64,000 nt of DNA, taken from the NCBI GenBank assembly GCA_013339765.2, contig CM023448.1, forward strand, positions 193,728,409 to 193,792,408, read 5' to 3'. Shown piece by piece: positions 12,301 to 24,300 of the stretch (position 1 is its first letter; the number at the start of each line of letters is the position of its first letter). Below the pieces are notes generated by a model, which searched no databases, was not told the DNA's origin, and saw only the letters and a list, made by a program, of their open reading frames with translations. A program made the translations under genes and the position numbers. The DNA comes from Haemaphysalis longicornis (Eukaryota; Arthropoda; Arachnida; Ixodida; Ixodidae).

Positions 12301-15300
12301 CTTGAAACAAGTGTTTTTTTTGCTCCCGGTGAGGTGCTTGAAATTGGCCATAATTTCTTCGTTGCGCTTTTGCGGCTCTTTAAGAACATAAAATGCACAG
12401 AGGGAGTGGCTCGTAATGACTGAGGGGGAATGGGGGTAAGTGCAACTGCGAGCGAATTGCTCAGTGCAGGACACAGTTTTTCACTGGGACTTCTGCTGCA
12501 CACTGCTTGCAAGATGGACTATTAGCCTGGTATGTGCAATCACATACCTGATTGTTGTAACTACATACCTGGTCGTTGTAACTAGTTCAGGTGTAACTGA
12601 GCGAGTTCATAATACTTATCAAGCGTATGTCTGGCATAACATTTTGTACGAGTGGAGCACTAGCATTACCAAGTAAGGCTGCATGTCGTGTATAGCATTT
12701 TCGAGGTCTAAAGCCTAGATTTAGTGGCTGATAGTTGCTGTTTGCAGAGTCCTGCTGGAGCATTTTGGCTTCATGCAGCCTGTATTTACTTTGCTTTGCA
12801 GTAGCCTGCATTTTAGGTTAGTGAAGTGGGGCAAGTAGTGATTGAATGATGCAGCAAAGGCAAGTCCCTGGGTTTGAGCAGCAGCGCGGTTTCATAGCAC
12901 AATTTACATGGGTTTTGAATATTTTGTTCTCACTAACAAGTAATCCAAGAAATACGTTTTTGAAAATTGGCAGTATGGCTACATAACGGGGAAAGCATAA
13001 AAAATGTTTGCCAGGCATTGTAAGTTATCTCTTAGTATAAGGATTCAGCAAATATGCACATACATACCACGCTGCGTAGATGCACCTACCTCATTCATGT
13101 ATGCTTACAAGGGATTTTGCAATCGTGGAAGCGATGCCAAGTCTGCTGGGGTAAGCACAGAACACATTAAATCCTTGCTATGCAGCCCAGTAATACATGG
13201 AGCAGTGAAAGAAATAGTCTGTTGTATGCTTGGTTAATACAAGCCACCATAATAGTGGCCATGTAACGATTTAATGGGCAAGGAAAGAATTTCAACGAGC
13301 TGCTTAGAATTTATTTTTTTATATGCCTATACATTTGTTGTCTGGCCACGCGTTTTCTTCACTAACACATGCAGTACAAACTGCTGTAAGCAACTTGTGT
13401 ACAGTAGGAGCATTGGATGGTTTGGGGCTGCACCCTTCCGGTTAGCAAGGGATGAACTGCACTAAGTAATCTGAAGAGCTGCAGTACGATCTTCCTTTCC
13501 AGGGTGAATTGGTGTCTAACCGGCTTTTGTTTGTGAATTTCCTTGGACTGTCTGGTGGAGAAATCTGTTTTCAACTGCGGTAGTGCAAACATGTCTAATT
13601 AAAGCCCCGCCTCTCCCCCCAACCCCCTTCACCCCAGTCTTACTCTGCCCCAGGCTGCTTAGCCCATTTGTAAAGAAAGCAGGAAACACCAAGAGTACTC
13701 ATCCATTTTTTTTTTATAGGGATATCTGTTGCCTCTTGATATGGCAACAGTTGGACTCATTATGTCATGATGTTTTCATTTCTGGACACGGGATGCATTA
13801 TTCTTGATTAGGAGACGTTTACGGATATAGAACTGCTTACTTGCATAAAGTACTAAATGTAAGGAGTTCCTGCAGTATCGTTTGTTGATGGCCAGTCATA
13901 CAATACATTCACTTCCAGCACCACTCAAACTGAAATCTGTTTTAGGATAGCAGTGGGTTTTTAATTTGCACTCGCTTTGACATAAGCTAGGCACCAATGG
14001 AGCCAGTAAATTATCTACTGTGAACGGAAGCAGAGAGGGCCATCATTTGATGCGGATTTAAAAAAAAAATTTATGAGTGTGATCTTGTTTGTGTGTAAGT
14101 TCTAGGCTACACAAACTGCACGCATGTCTTCTTGTCTCTTTCTAGGTCTCCATCTCCAGAGCCTATTTACAACAGCGCTGGAAAGAGGCTGAACACACGC
14201 GAATATCGAGTGCGAAAGAGGTTAGAGGATGAACGGCACGTGCTCATCACAGAAATGTTCACCATCAACCCAGATTACAAGCCACCTTCGGATTACAAGT
14301 AAGCGAGTGTGATAAATGCTTCTTCACATCGTGGGCCTAATTTTGGTTAAGGATGGTGAATCCTAAGAAAGCGGCTCTAAATTAGTCTTTTGGAGCAGCT
14401 GTAACGACAGCAACACACTTAAAGGAGCCATGAAGACAAAATACAAGTTGGGTTTATTAGAAAGACTGCTTAGTCCCGATAATAATGATACCAATATCAT
14501 CGCAATCTTCGAACAAATAACGGAGATATTAAAGAAAACGTGCGAAGCAGTCGCGACGCCCTAGCCAACTTCCCGCAACTTTTCTATGACGTCACGGAAC
14601 CTTGTTTGTGCGGTTGGCGGCCGCCTAACTGACCTGTCGTGACGACACATGACTAGACGTCTGTAATGGGGCCTCTATTTCCATTTGACCGCATCACTTG
14701 AATGCTAACGCGCAGCTAACGCACTGAAAATTATGTTTTATTGTTGGCCCGTATGACGTCATTCTTGCTCATAACACGTCACTGTGGCGCTAAATTTGAA
14801 TGTTTTTAAATACTTCTTGCTTTTTTTTCGTTAAAAAACATGTTTTGTGGCTGTAATGGAGCTGAGTGAGATACTGAATCCTAGTTCTTTCAAATTAAAC
14901 GAAGTTGTATTTTCTCTTCATGGCTCCTTTAACTTCCTTGAAACAGGTGTAACAACAGGAACAGCTAAATTTGTTACAGAAATTGAGGTTTACCTTTATG
15001 GGACTTTGTCCGTGTAGTTTGATGAATACTGTAGTTGTAGAGCTCTACAAACTCCTAACTCCAACTTACCTCAAGTTACGAGTTTTTTGTGAGCTCATTG
15101 AAGAAACAGTGTATGCTCAAACGTTCAAGTGTGTGCTACATTTGGTGTTCTGTCTATTCATAATCAGCTGGCAAATAGCTGTTTATTGCTTCATTTGTTG
15201 GTACAACCAATAAACATGTACTTTATGGAAACAAAAGACAAGTGGAGTCGTTATATTTATGATCCAGCACCCAATCACAGTGCCGCTCGCCATACCAGTC

Positions 15301-18300
15301 AAGTTTATTATATGTACTGAAGTTTTCTGGAGCAAATACTGTTTGCACTTTCATGTCCAAAGTTTTGTGAGATCATTGTTGCGTGGGCCTACACTATCCA
15401 GATGGGCAAGGGCCCAGATGAGCAAGAGTTTTGTCTGGGAAAAGGATCAAGTAATTTTCTTCTATTATCATAATCATCATCATAAATGTGGTGGTGGAGT
15501 TATAATGGCCCTGAACAGCTTCAGTAAGGTTATTGCACACTCGCTATGTTGGTTATTTGATGTAAGGGACATTAGCGTTGTGGTACGAAAACATCTTGGA
15601 CATGCTTCCTTCCGCCCCAGTTGTACTCACGTCATAGGTGACCCCTGAAAAAAGCTTGAGTTGCGGCTAGTTGGTTGTATGGGAAAATAGTCCAGGGACG
15701 AGGACAAAAGAGGGCTGACTAACAACTGGGCATACTTTATTGCAATCTGCAGTACATACAAAGATGTGAGTGACATCACAACACTAAGATACAGATCATC
15801 ATCATCATCATCACCACCAGCCTATCTACGGATAAAGAAATAGAAAACATGGAAATAGCGAACGATGTACACAAAGCCAAGGGCAACGCTCAAGGGCAAC
15901 CGTCAATGTAGCCGTGTCAGTGTAGTAGTGAAGCAGTGCAACTGAGGGCTGACTAAGTCAAGTTTCACCCCGTTTCACTATCGTGCATGCCTAAAAAATC
16001 TCGCGTGTGCGCGAGCCCAAGTGGTGCTTAAGAACATTTGTGCTTTCTAAAAGTGGTGGTGTACAACCAGAGAAACAAGGTGGCTGTTGGTGCTGATACC
16101 CAGGGCATACGCATGACCAGCAAGAGGACCTGAAGGTCAAATTGTACATGTGTTCAGGCTTTCTCCTGAATTGAGGCTCACAAAATCCACCAAGCTCTGG
16201 CACATTCCTTCCTGAATGCCCTGCACTCATCAGGTGCAGGAAATGGACAGGCATTATTCACCTCAGGCTGTGCACATTAGGCATACATGCCTCTCTAAGC
16301 AACACCCAACCCATCCTCTTTGCATGTGTGGACATTGATATCAAGGCTTGGACAGAAGCCTGTCTGGTCGAGAAAATGCACGACAACAATTAAAAATTGG
16401 CACTGACCAAGAATGTTTATAAAAACCATAAAAGACGTTGCAGGATCTGAAACGTCTTTTTTGGTTTTTATAAACATTCTTGGTTGATGCCAGTTTTTAA
16501 TTGTTGACATGTGTGAACATTTCTAGTGCATAGATTTGCAAACTGAAAGGCCAAATACGGGGTTGGAAGCCAGGGGCTGGAAGCAGCATTTATATCAATT
16601 ACTCGCAAAGTAAGATGCCAGGGTGATAATACACAAGTAAGTGTGAAAGCCAGGAGGCAGGAGAATAATTCATATTGGCTCCATTAATCTGCCTCACCTG
16701 GAAGGATAACGGCACAGATTGTGGCTAGGAGGATCGGAAAGGTAAACTGTCCCGGACCCGCACGTACCCACTTAACACTTTCGTGACCGTGGAAAAATCT
16801 GTTGTTTTGGGGTGTTCCAGGAAATATTTTTTTCTTGCCACAGAAAATCATTGATACTGAAATGTAAGATACGACATGATCGAGAAAGAATAGGGCTTTC
16901 TAACAGTAATAATTTCAAACAACAGATTTATTACAAATGTTATAAAAAAAATTATCAAAACAAAAAAAATTAACAAAAAGAAAAATGATCAAAACATTAA
17001 TGCCACTTTGCACAGGGTACACATAAAAACAATTTGAAATATACACTTTGAACATAAGACTGTTATAGAATAATATCCTATAATATTATGTTCTTATGCA
17101 TAAGTGTGCCCCACTCGCAGACCCCCGCTGATCCGTGTGAGTGAGAAAGTGATGATCCCGCAAGAGGAGCACCCGGACATCAACTTTGTCGGCCTGCTGA
17201 TCGGCCCCAGGGGCAACACCCTCAAGTCCCTGGAGAAGGAAACGGGAGCCAAGATCATCATTCGGGGCAAGGGCTCCGTCAAGGAAGGCAAAGTGGGCCG
17301 CAAGGATGGCCAGCCGTTGCCTGGTGAAGACGAACCGCTGCACGCTTTCGTCACAGCTTCCAGCCAGGAGAACGTGCGCAAAGCCGTGGACAGGGTGGGT
17401 GCGCTTCTCTCTCGCTCAAATTTTTGCCATGCTCTCTGTGCCTGGTTCATTCATTTGTTTCCCCCTCAGTAATTTTTAATTACCCACTGTGGTGGTCAAG
17501 GTGCACTGCTGTTGAGGATGGCACGAGGTCGCGGGTTCGATTCCCGGCCGCGGCGGCCGCTGTTCTGATGGAGGCGAAAAGCAAAAACGCCCGTGTGTAC
17601 GAGATTTCGGCGCTCGTTAAAGATCCCCAGGTGGTCAAAATTAATCCGGAGCCCTCCACTACGGCGCGCCTCATCGCCTGCGTTGCGTTGGCGCGTTCAA
17701 CCCTACAATCAATCAATGCTGTTGAGGATGCTGGTTTAAGGCCAGGCCATGGTAACCGATTTCAGATGGAGGTGAAGGCCCACCATGACATTAGGTTTGT
17801 ACACATGGCCAGAAGCCCAGGTGGCCTGAATTAATATGCCAGCCTTCCGTTCACACCGTACCTTGCCTCTGGGTTCTGCATTTTTAGTTTAGGCTGAAAA
17901 AGAAAAAGAAAAGCAGAAAAAACAAGTGCCGGTAGAATTTTCCAGGTTTGAATTATCTGAGAAACGCCAGTTTGCAAGGCACATTTCTTCAAAAGTTCAT
18001 GCCACATTTCTGTGTTGTTCTTAATGGTGGACAACAAATGATTAAAGAAAAGCTTGTTTAATGAAGTTGCTTATGACTACGTGGTGCACTGTCCAGCCAT
18101 GTTAAAGTTCTCATAAGAGCTGTGTTGCAATTCTGCTCTTGTGTGAGTGACTATGATCTAAGGCAGGTCAAGCCTCTTTCAACTGTGAACCCTTCTGTGT
18201 TCTTTGAAAGTAAAAGCTCTGTAACGCAACTAAAGCCTTTGGTACATTTTGGGCAAGACATAAGCTCCTCACAGAGGTCAGCAGTATTCTGGTAAAAATA

Positions 18301-21300
18301 AATGCGTTTGAAGGACAGCCTTTATTTCATGAAGGCCACTGCTTGCCAACTGCCTCGGCTATGCGTGCCGTGCCGTGTGAGGTGCCAGTCAGGCACTGGT
18401 CACGTGGCTGTGTGGGCAGTTCATTGGTGCCGTTCGATTCAGTCACCCTGTCTAGGTTGAGAAACTTTCTGAGAGCTTCTCTTATGTGCAAGGCTGGGGG
18501 AGTACAGTTATGTTGGCTGCTTATTGGGCATTGGCGCTGCAACGGTTGACGTGCTGTAAGAAAGGTATTGCTGTGATGTCGTCATGGAGGTGGCAATTCC
18601 GCCTGGGTCGAACTCTTGTCCTGGAGAGTGCAGATGGCCGTCATTTTGCCTTGCAGATCAAGGAGATAATCCGGCAGGGTGTGGAGGTGCCCGAGGGCCA
18701 GAATGACCTGCGGCGCATGCAGCTGCGCGAGCTGGCCCTGCTGAATGGCACCCTGCGTGAGAACGACCTGCTGGGGGGCCCCCGGTGCTCCAACTGTGGG
18801 GCGCCGGGCCACAAGGCGTGGCAGTGTCCCGACCGGCCCAACATCACCAACAACGTCATCTGCGCCTGCTGCGGAGGCACGGGCCACATTGCACGCGACT
18901 GCAGGGAACGGGGCAAGGGCGGTGGCGGCGGAGGCGGAGGCGGCGGCGGCGGCTACCGAGGCGGCTATGGTGGGGGCGAAGGGGGAGGGATGGGCGGCGG
19001 TGGAGGCCACCAATCCAAGATCGACGAAGAGGTGCGTATGGTGTTCTCTCTCCCTCTCTAATCTTGGCCTTCCAAGTGCCAAGCTTTGCTGGCTAAGGGG
19101 CCTTCGAGCACATGACACTTTTGCCATTCATTCGCTTGTATACTGTGCGTGATCGCGTTGTGAGCATATAGTTTTGCCCCAAATTCACAGGTACCTAAGG
19201 TATATTCTCATCACGCGAGGTAAATGTTAGCGCGGACCTTCCTTCCATGCAATACCAACCTCTTGTGCACATGTAATCGCACTGGGACGATTTTCACTGC
19301 ATTTGCACCATCTTGCACCAATCTGCCGTCCTGTTTTCAAAAGTGTTATTTTACCAAAACCTGCCTAACTGTGGCACTGCAATATGTGCTGCGAAATTTA
19401 GTGGAACACAGCCTTCCCCTGAACATATCGAGCCATAGACAACAGGGTGGTAGCTAAGGATTGCACGGAGAAAACAAAACCATCCTAACCCATCGGTTGG
19501 TAGTGGGCCCCAACTGTGTGCCTGCTGCAGTGGTGCTGCTGGGGGAACTGTCGCTGCATGCAGCATCTCCTTCTGTGCGAATGGGTGAGGATTCTTACGC
19601 GGGGGCGGGGTGCATGTGTGGCTCGGAACAATAAACGGCCTGTGTACCCATTACATGCACTGTGGTTGGCCGGCCATTAACCTGCATGCTTTGAGTTACT
19701 GGGTGGACCAGCATATAATATAGATCTGCAAATAAATGAGAGAGAATTGGGGTATGGTAAAAAAAAACGAAACATCAATGAATCGACAGTCTCTGTGCCA
19801 AGGGCCAATATTCAGAAACTGTGTGGCTAAAAGTGGTGCGTCATAGTAAGGCAGTCACGCTCTGGTGCAGAATCAAAGCTGCTTTTACTAAACATTTTCC
19901 TACCTTCTCTGGTGTTAATGAAAAGGTTAAAAATATAACCAGCTGAACTATTGGTACAACAGAGGGAGGGAGGGGAGCACGAGTCTGCGACAGCCCGACA
20001 TTAGGCCTAATGTCATGCTTTGAGGTCTATCGTTGTCAACCGGTACCTGCAGCTTGGCGCAAAATGAGTTCACTTGGTATGTCATTAGACTCAACGTTAA
20101 GGTTACCTAACGTTATGCCTATATATAGGCCTAACAAGGGCGATTGGCCAAAGCTTAGTCGTAGTAATGCAGAGAAGGAAATGTTGCTAATGAAAAGGGT
20201 CTAGGAGGTGATGAAAGGCAGAAAAATTTAGCCACATAACTCTGTGAGAAGTGATGCCCACGCATTGTCATGTGCTTTTGTACAATATTGTGTGGTTTGC
20301 GCTGCCAAACCATGTCGTTTTTTTTTTACCTTTAATTAAGAGGGTAACACAGCACAGAGTGCAGTGGCAGCATTGGAAACAGCCTTTAGGGATATGTTTT
20401 GTTACGTCACTCGACACGTGTGCTGTTTCCTTTGCAGTATATGTCTCTGATGGCCGAACTGGGAGAAGGCCCTCCGCCTCCGAGCAAGACCGGAGGGGAC
20501 GACTCGGGAAGCCGCAGTGGAAATGGTCCCCAGCTGGGAAGCTCCCAGGGGCCCGTACGGGCCATTATGGCACCTCCACCACTCACCGGAGGGAACGCTC
20601 CACTGAGCATGGTGAGCGCCCTCTCTTCCTTTCGGCTGTGTCACAGCTTTTGCAGAGGAGGAGGAAGAGAAAACTTTCTTCCAGCAAGTGGTCAGGGAAG
20701 CGCGGTGGCCTTCGGCCTAAGGCTGGTGGCGATTTCGGTGGCTTTTTTGACCGGGGCTTCTTGTGTAGTCCGGTTGGAGCTACCCAACGCCTCCCTCCAC
20801 TGCTCGCTGCTGGTGATTAGAGGGAAGGGGTCTTGGGGGCACTCCCATATGGAATGGCTTAGTGAGGTGTGCTCCCCACACAGGGGGCATGCTGACGAAG
20901 GGAAGATGGAGGCAAGCTCTGCTTGGGAAGGCGTCCGTTTGCAAGAGCCGCCAAATATGTGCCTGGCTTATCATAAGGGATGGATTTTCAGGAGCCATGT
21001 TCACTTGCACACTCACGGTCAAACACACACATTTAAGTGCACAAAGAGGGCACTCATGGGGAGTGCACTGTGAAACGTCGAGTGACAGCCGCGCAGAGCT
21101 AAGTGAGGGATTTAAGTGCCACACGGCTGTGATACCAGTCTGCCGATAGCTGAAGGAGGGGAATACAGTCGAGCCCACTTATCGTATTTACTCGATTCTA
21201 ACACGACCGCGATTGTAATGCGAGGGGTGCTTTATCTCGTCCAGAAAGAAAAAAATAAAACCGCTGAAGTAATGCCAGGGGTAACTTTTGGTCGCCTCAA

Positions 21301-24300
21301 AAAAGAAAAAAACTGCCTAAGTACACGCAAAGCCAGCGGAAGCGTAGAAAAGCATTTATTTTTTTAAACACTGTGACTCACGCCCACCTGTGACGCTTTG
21401 AATTTCGTTCGGGGAATGCCCATCTGTTGAGCAACATTGATTTGAGCTGACCGCCATGGGCGGTTGCGCTGTTTCGTGACGAAATCAGCAACACGCTTTT
21501 CCAATTCGACGTGGTGGCTGTAGCGAGGCCTGTGTAAACTTTTTCGGCCGGGTTTGCACGTGCAAAAGGCACGTCTGCTGGAGCCGCCATGTGCGGATGG
21601 TCGATGCGTTGAGTTTTCGGGCAGCAGCTGAATTGCTTATTTCTTCATCCATTAAAATAGCACGTCCCTCTGAAACGGGCATCGTACTGAGCCCAACACG
21701 TTGCCATTGCAAGGGGAGCCCAAGAGTAGTCAAAACATTTGAGGGCAACAAAAACCACCGAGGCCTCCACACAGTACGACGTAAAAACAAAGGCAAAGCA
21801 CTGTGCACGCCATCAACGCCCAATGCTACTAGATTATGTAATCTAGAAACGTTGCTTAATGCTGTCACAACCATGGTCACTACCACCGGAGGAAAAAAAA
21901 AGCAAGAGTCAGTCTTGGCTTGTAGTGGATCCAAATGGCTATGGCTCGTGTTGCCAACATGGATTGTGAAATGGCCAAAACTGCAGCCGTCAATGAGAGT
22001 CAGGTGCATCGTTGCACTTTTTAGGCAACTTGAATTTTGGTATTTGGTTGTAACGCGAGGGTCTGCTTCAGGTTACAAAAATGAGGGGAAAAAAAACTCG
22101 TTACAATCGAGTAAACATGGTATAATGAACTCAATCTTCATGCAGAATAAATGTTTGTTTGTTGCCGCATGTGTTCGTTGTAACAGGGCATTCGTTATAA
22201 CTGCAGTCGTTATAAGTGGGATCGACTGTACGTGAGACACTAGTATTAAGTTTGAAAAACTAATTTCTTTTTGTGTAATGAAACAATAAAGAATGCTTAA
22301 TTTTGTATCAACCAGATGTACACAGGTTGATATTGTATTGCAAGCCGACACGAGTACGGAACGTACCCAATGACAACAAACTTTTTTAGCGAGCTTATGG
22401 TGGGCTATGTGTGAGCTACTAAACTTCATTGTGTCATTGTATTCAGCTTTACGTAGACGTGTGACATTTTTCTACTTGTAACGAGGCCGCCCAGCCATTA
22501 GTATGTAGAGTTGAGTCCTTGCATATGACACCCGTGTATTTCAAGCCATTGATAATATCAAACAGTCCAGAAACTCCCTTGAAAATTTCTTATATTAGTA
22601 TGGAAGCGTTTTTCTTTTTTTAAATTATTATTATTATCGAACTGCCGGGCAGGCACTCAACCATCAGCGCCTGAAGCTTGTTGAAATAAAGTTTCTCGCT
22701 CACCCACTCACTCGAACTGCTGTGGCAAGGGACATGATGTAATGAACGAAACTTGGTTGCCCTTTGATTTTCCCAGCATTCGATTGCACCAACGGCACAA
22801 GAACATAGTTTGCTGAACCAGCACGCGCACGCAGGAACACAGAGCAAAGTACCGAAATAACAAAGGGAAACCAAGGCAACCACAAACAAAGGATGGCAGG
22901 AGCATGGGTGAGGGCAGGGAGGAAAGGCCTTGCTTCGCCACTGTTGTGATGCATTGGAAGGCACTGGACTTGCGTATGTGGACAGCCTTGACAAGATCGA
23001 GACATTCTAAACTAGAAGCAGGTCATTGCCTCAGTGATCTAGACTTCGTTGTCATGTTTGGTTCAGCAGCGCAGATTGTAGATGAGGATGAAACGATGAT
23101 GACACAAGCACTGTCGCTTCGCTCTCATCCAGTTTGCTCTGTTTAACCAAACATATGTTCATACCAACTTGCCCAACTTACTGTCCTGTTGAACCATATT
23201 TGTTATGTGGCATTTGGGGATTTCGCTCAATTTCTTTTCGCTTCTAAAATAAAAAATTTCATCACCGTGGTGTTCTTGTGAACGTTGCGGTCTCTGGATA
23301 TGCTGTTTGGTTAGCTCTGCTACAATTTTTGGCACTCACCAGATGTGCAAAGGTTTCGTGAGGAGCTTATCTGTATAATTTGTTATATCGAAGTATTGAT
23401 ATATATAGAAATATTCCACAATTCCCTTGGGATTCGCTATATCCGGGTTCTCGTAGCTCTTCATGCAACCTGACGCGCATCTAGACAAATCACGTAATCA
23501 CACAGTGCACTCGTTTCAGTGGCATGCCCAGTCTATTTCCTAAGCTCAAGTACACGTAACAAGGCCCTCTGTACGCTACATCAGTCTGTGCCGTGCATAA
23601 CTTTGCCACCCAAGAGTAAGACACTTGTGCTCTGCAATAGAGAAGTTGACTCTGGCAGCAGAAAGAAGGGCAAGGGCTTCCTTGAGTTTGCGGCAAATGT
23701 CAGCACTTCTAATGGAAATGTGGGCTCCAGTGGTATCAATCTAAGCAGACACAGCTAAACCATCAATATATACAGTCTAATCCCGCTACAACGAAGTCCG
23801 CTGCAACGAAATTTCCGCTGCAACGAAATATTTCTAATTCCCCGTCAGCTAGCCATAGAAGTCAATGCAACAAAGTCCTCGCCACAACGAACAATTTGTT
23901 TGGCGTGCTTTCGCTTCAACGAAATTTTAGCTCATTGTGGCTGGGTTTGAACATTTGTTTCACAAGAAAATAAGCATAACGCTAGCTATCTGCAACTTTT
24001 TAAACATTTAAGGCGCTTAGTTTCTCCGAAAACGTGCGCCGCGCGCCCACACCACCACCCAAAACAAAAACAAACTCATAGGCGGGCGCCATTGTTTGCT
24101 GGTGATAACGATGTGACTGGCCGTCTTTACATGAGGCGCAGGCCCAGCGGGCCCGATTCGCCAGGCTGGAGCCACAGCCAATCCGTATCCAGTCGAAATC
24201 ACGCGAATGTGCTCTGCTGCTGGAGCGGCGCCGTCATGTATGCGTTGTGAGCAGCTGTCATTGCAGTTTTCCTTCTACAATTCTTCAAAGTCAAACGCAA

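Larger units (their letters stand above)
1773..14145 (+). other. SF1 intron 2 (12.4 kb)
   Basis: Longest intron of SF1. It contains an inverted repeat pair (2690-3110 and 4045-4510), a fold-back hairpin (6922-7023), a SINE (7131-7342) and a decayed hAT-type transposase (8087-9740). The parts at 4511-6900 and 9741-14145 hold only low-complexity tracts (poly-T near 2609, 5153 and 11981) and no recognisable gene. Confidence 0.75.
17395..18656 (+). other. SF1 intron 4
   Basis: Holds a SINE (17482-17716) and next to it a more diverged partial copy (17717-17833). The rest shows no recognisable element. Ends in cattttgccttgcag. Confidence 0.75.
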
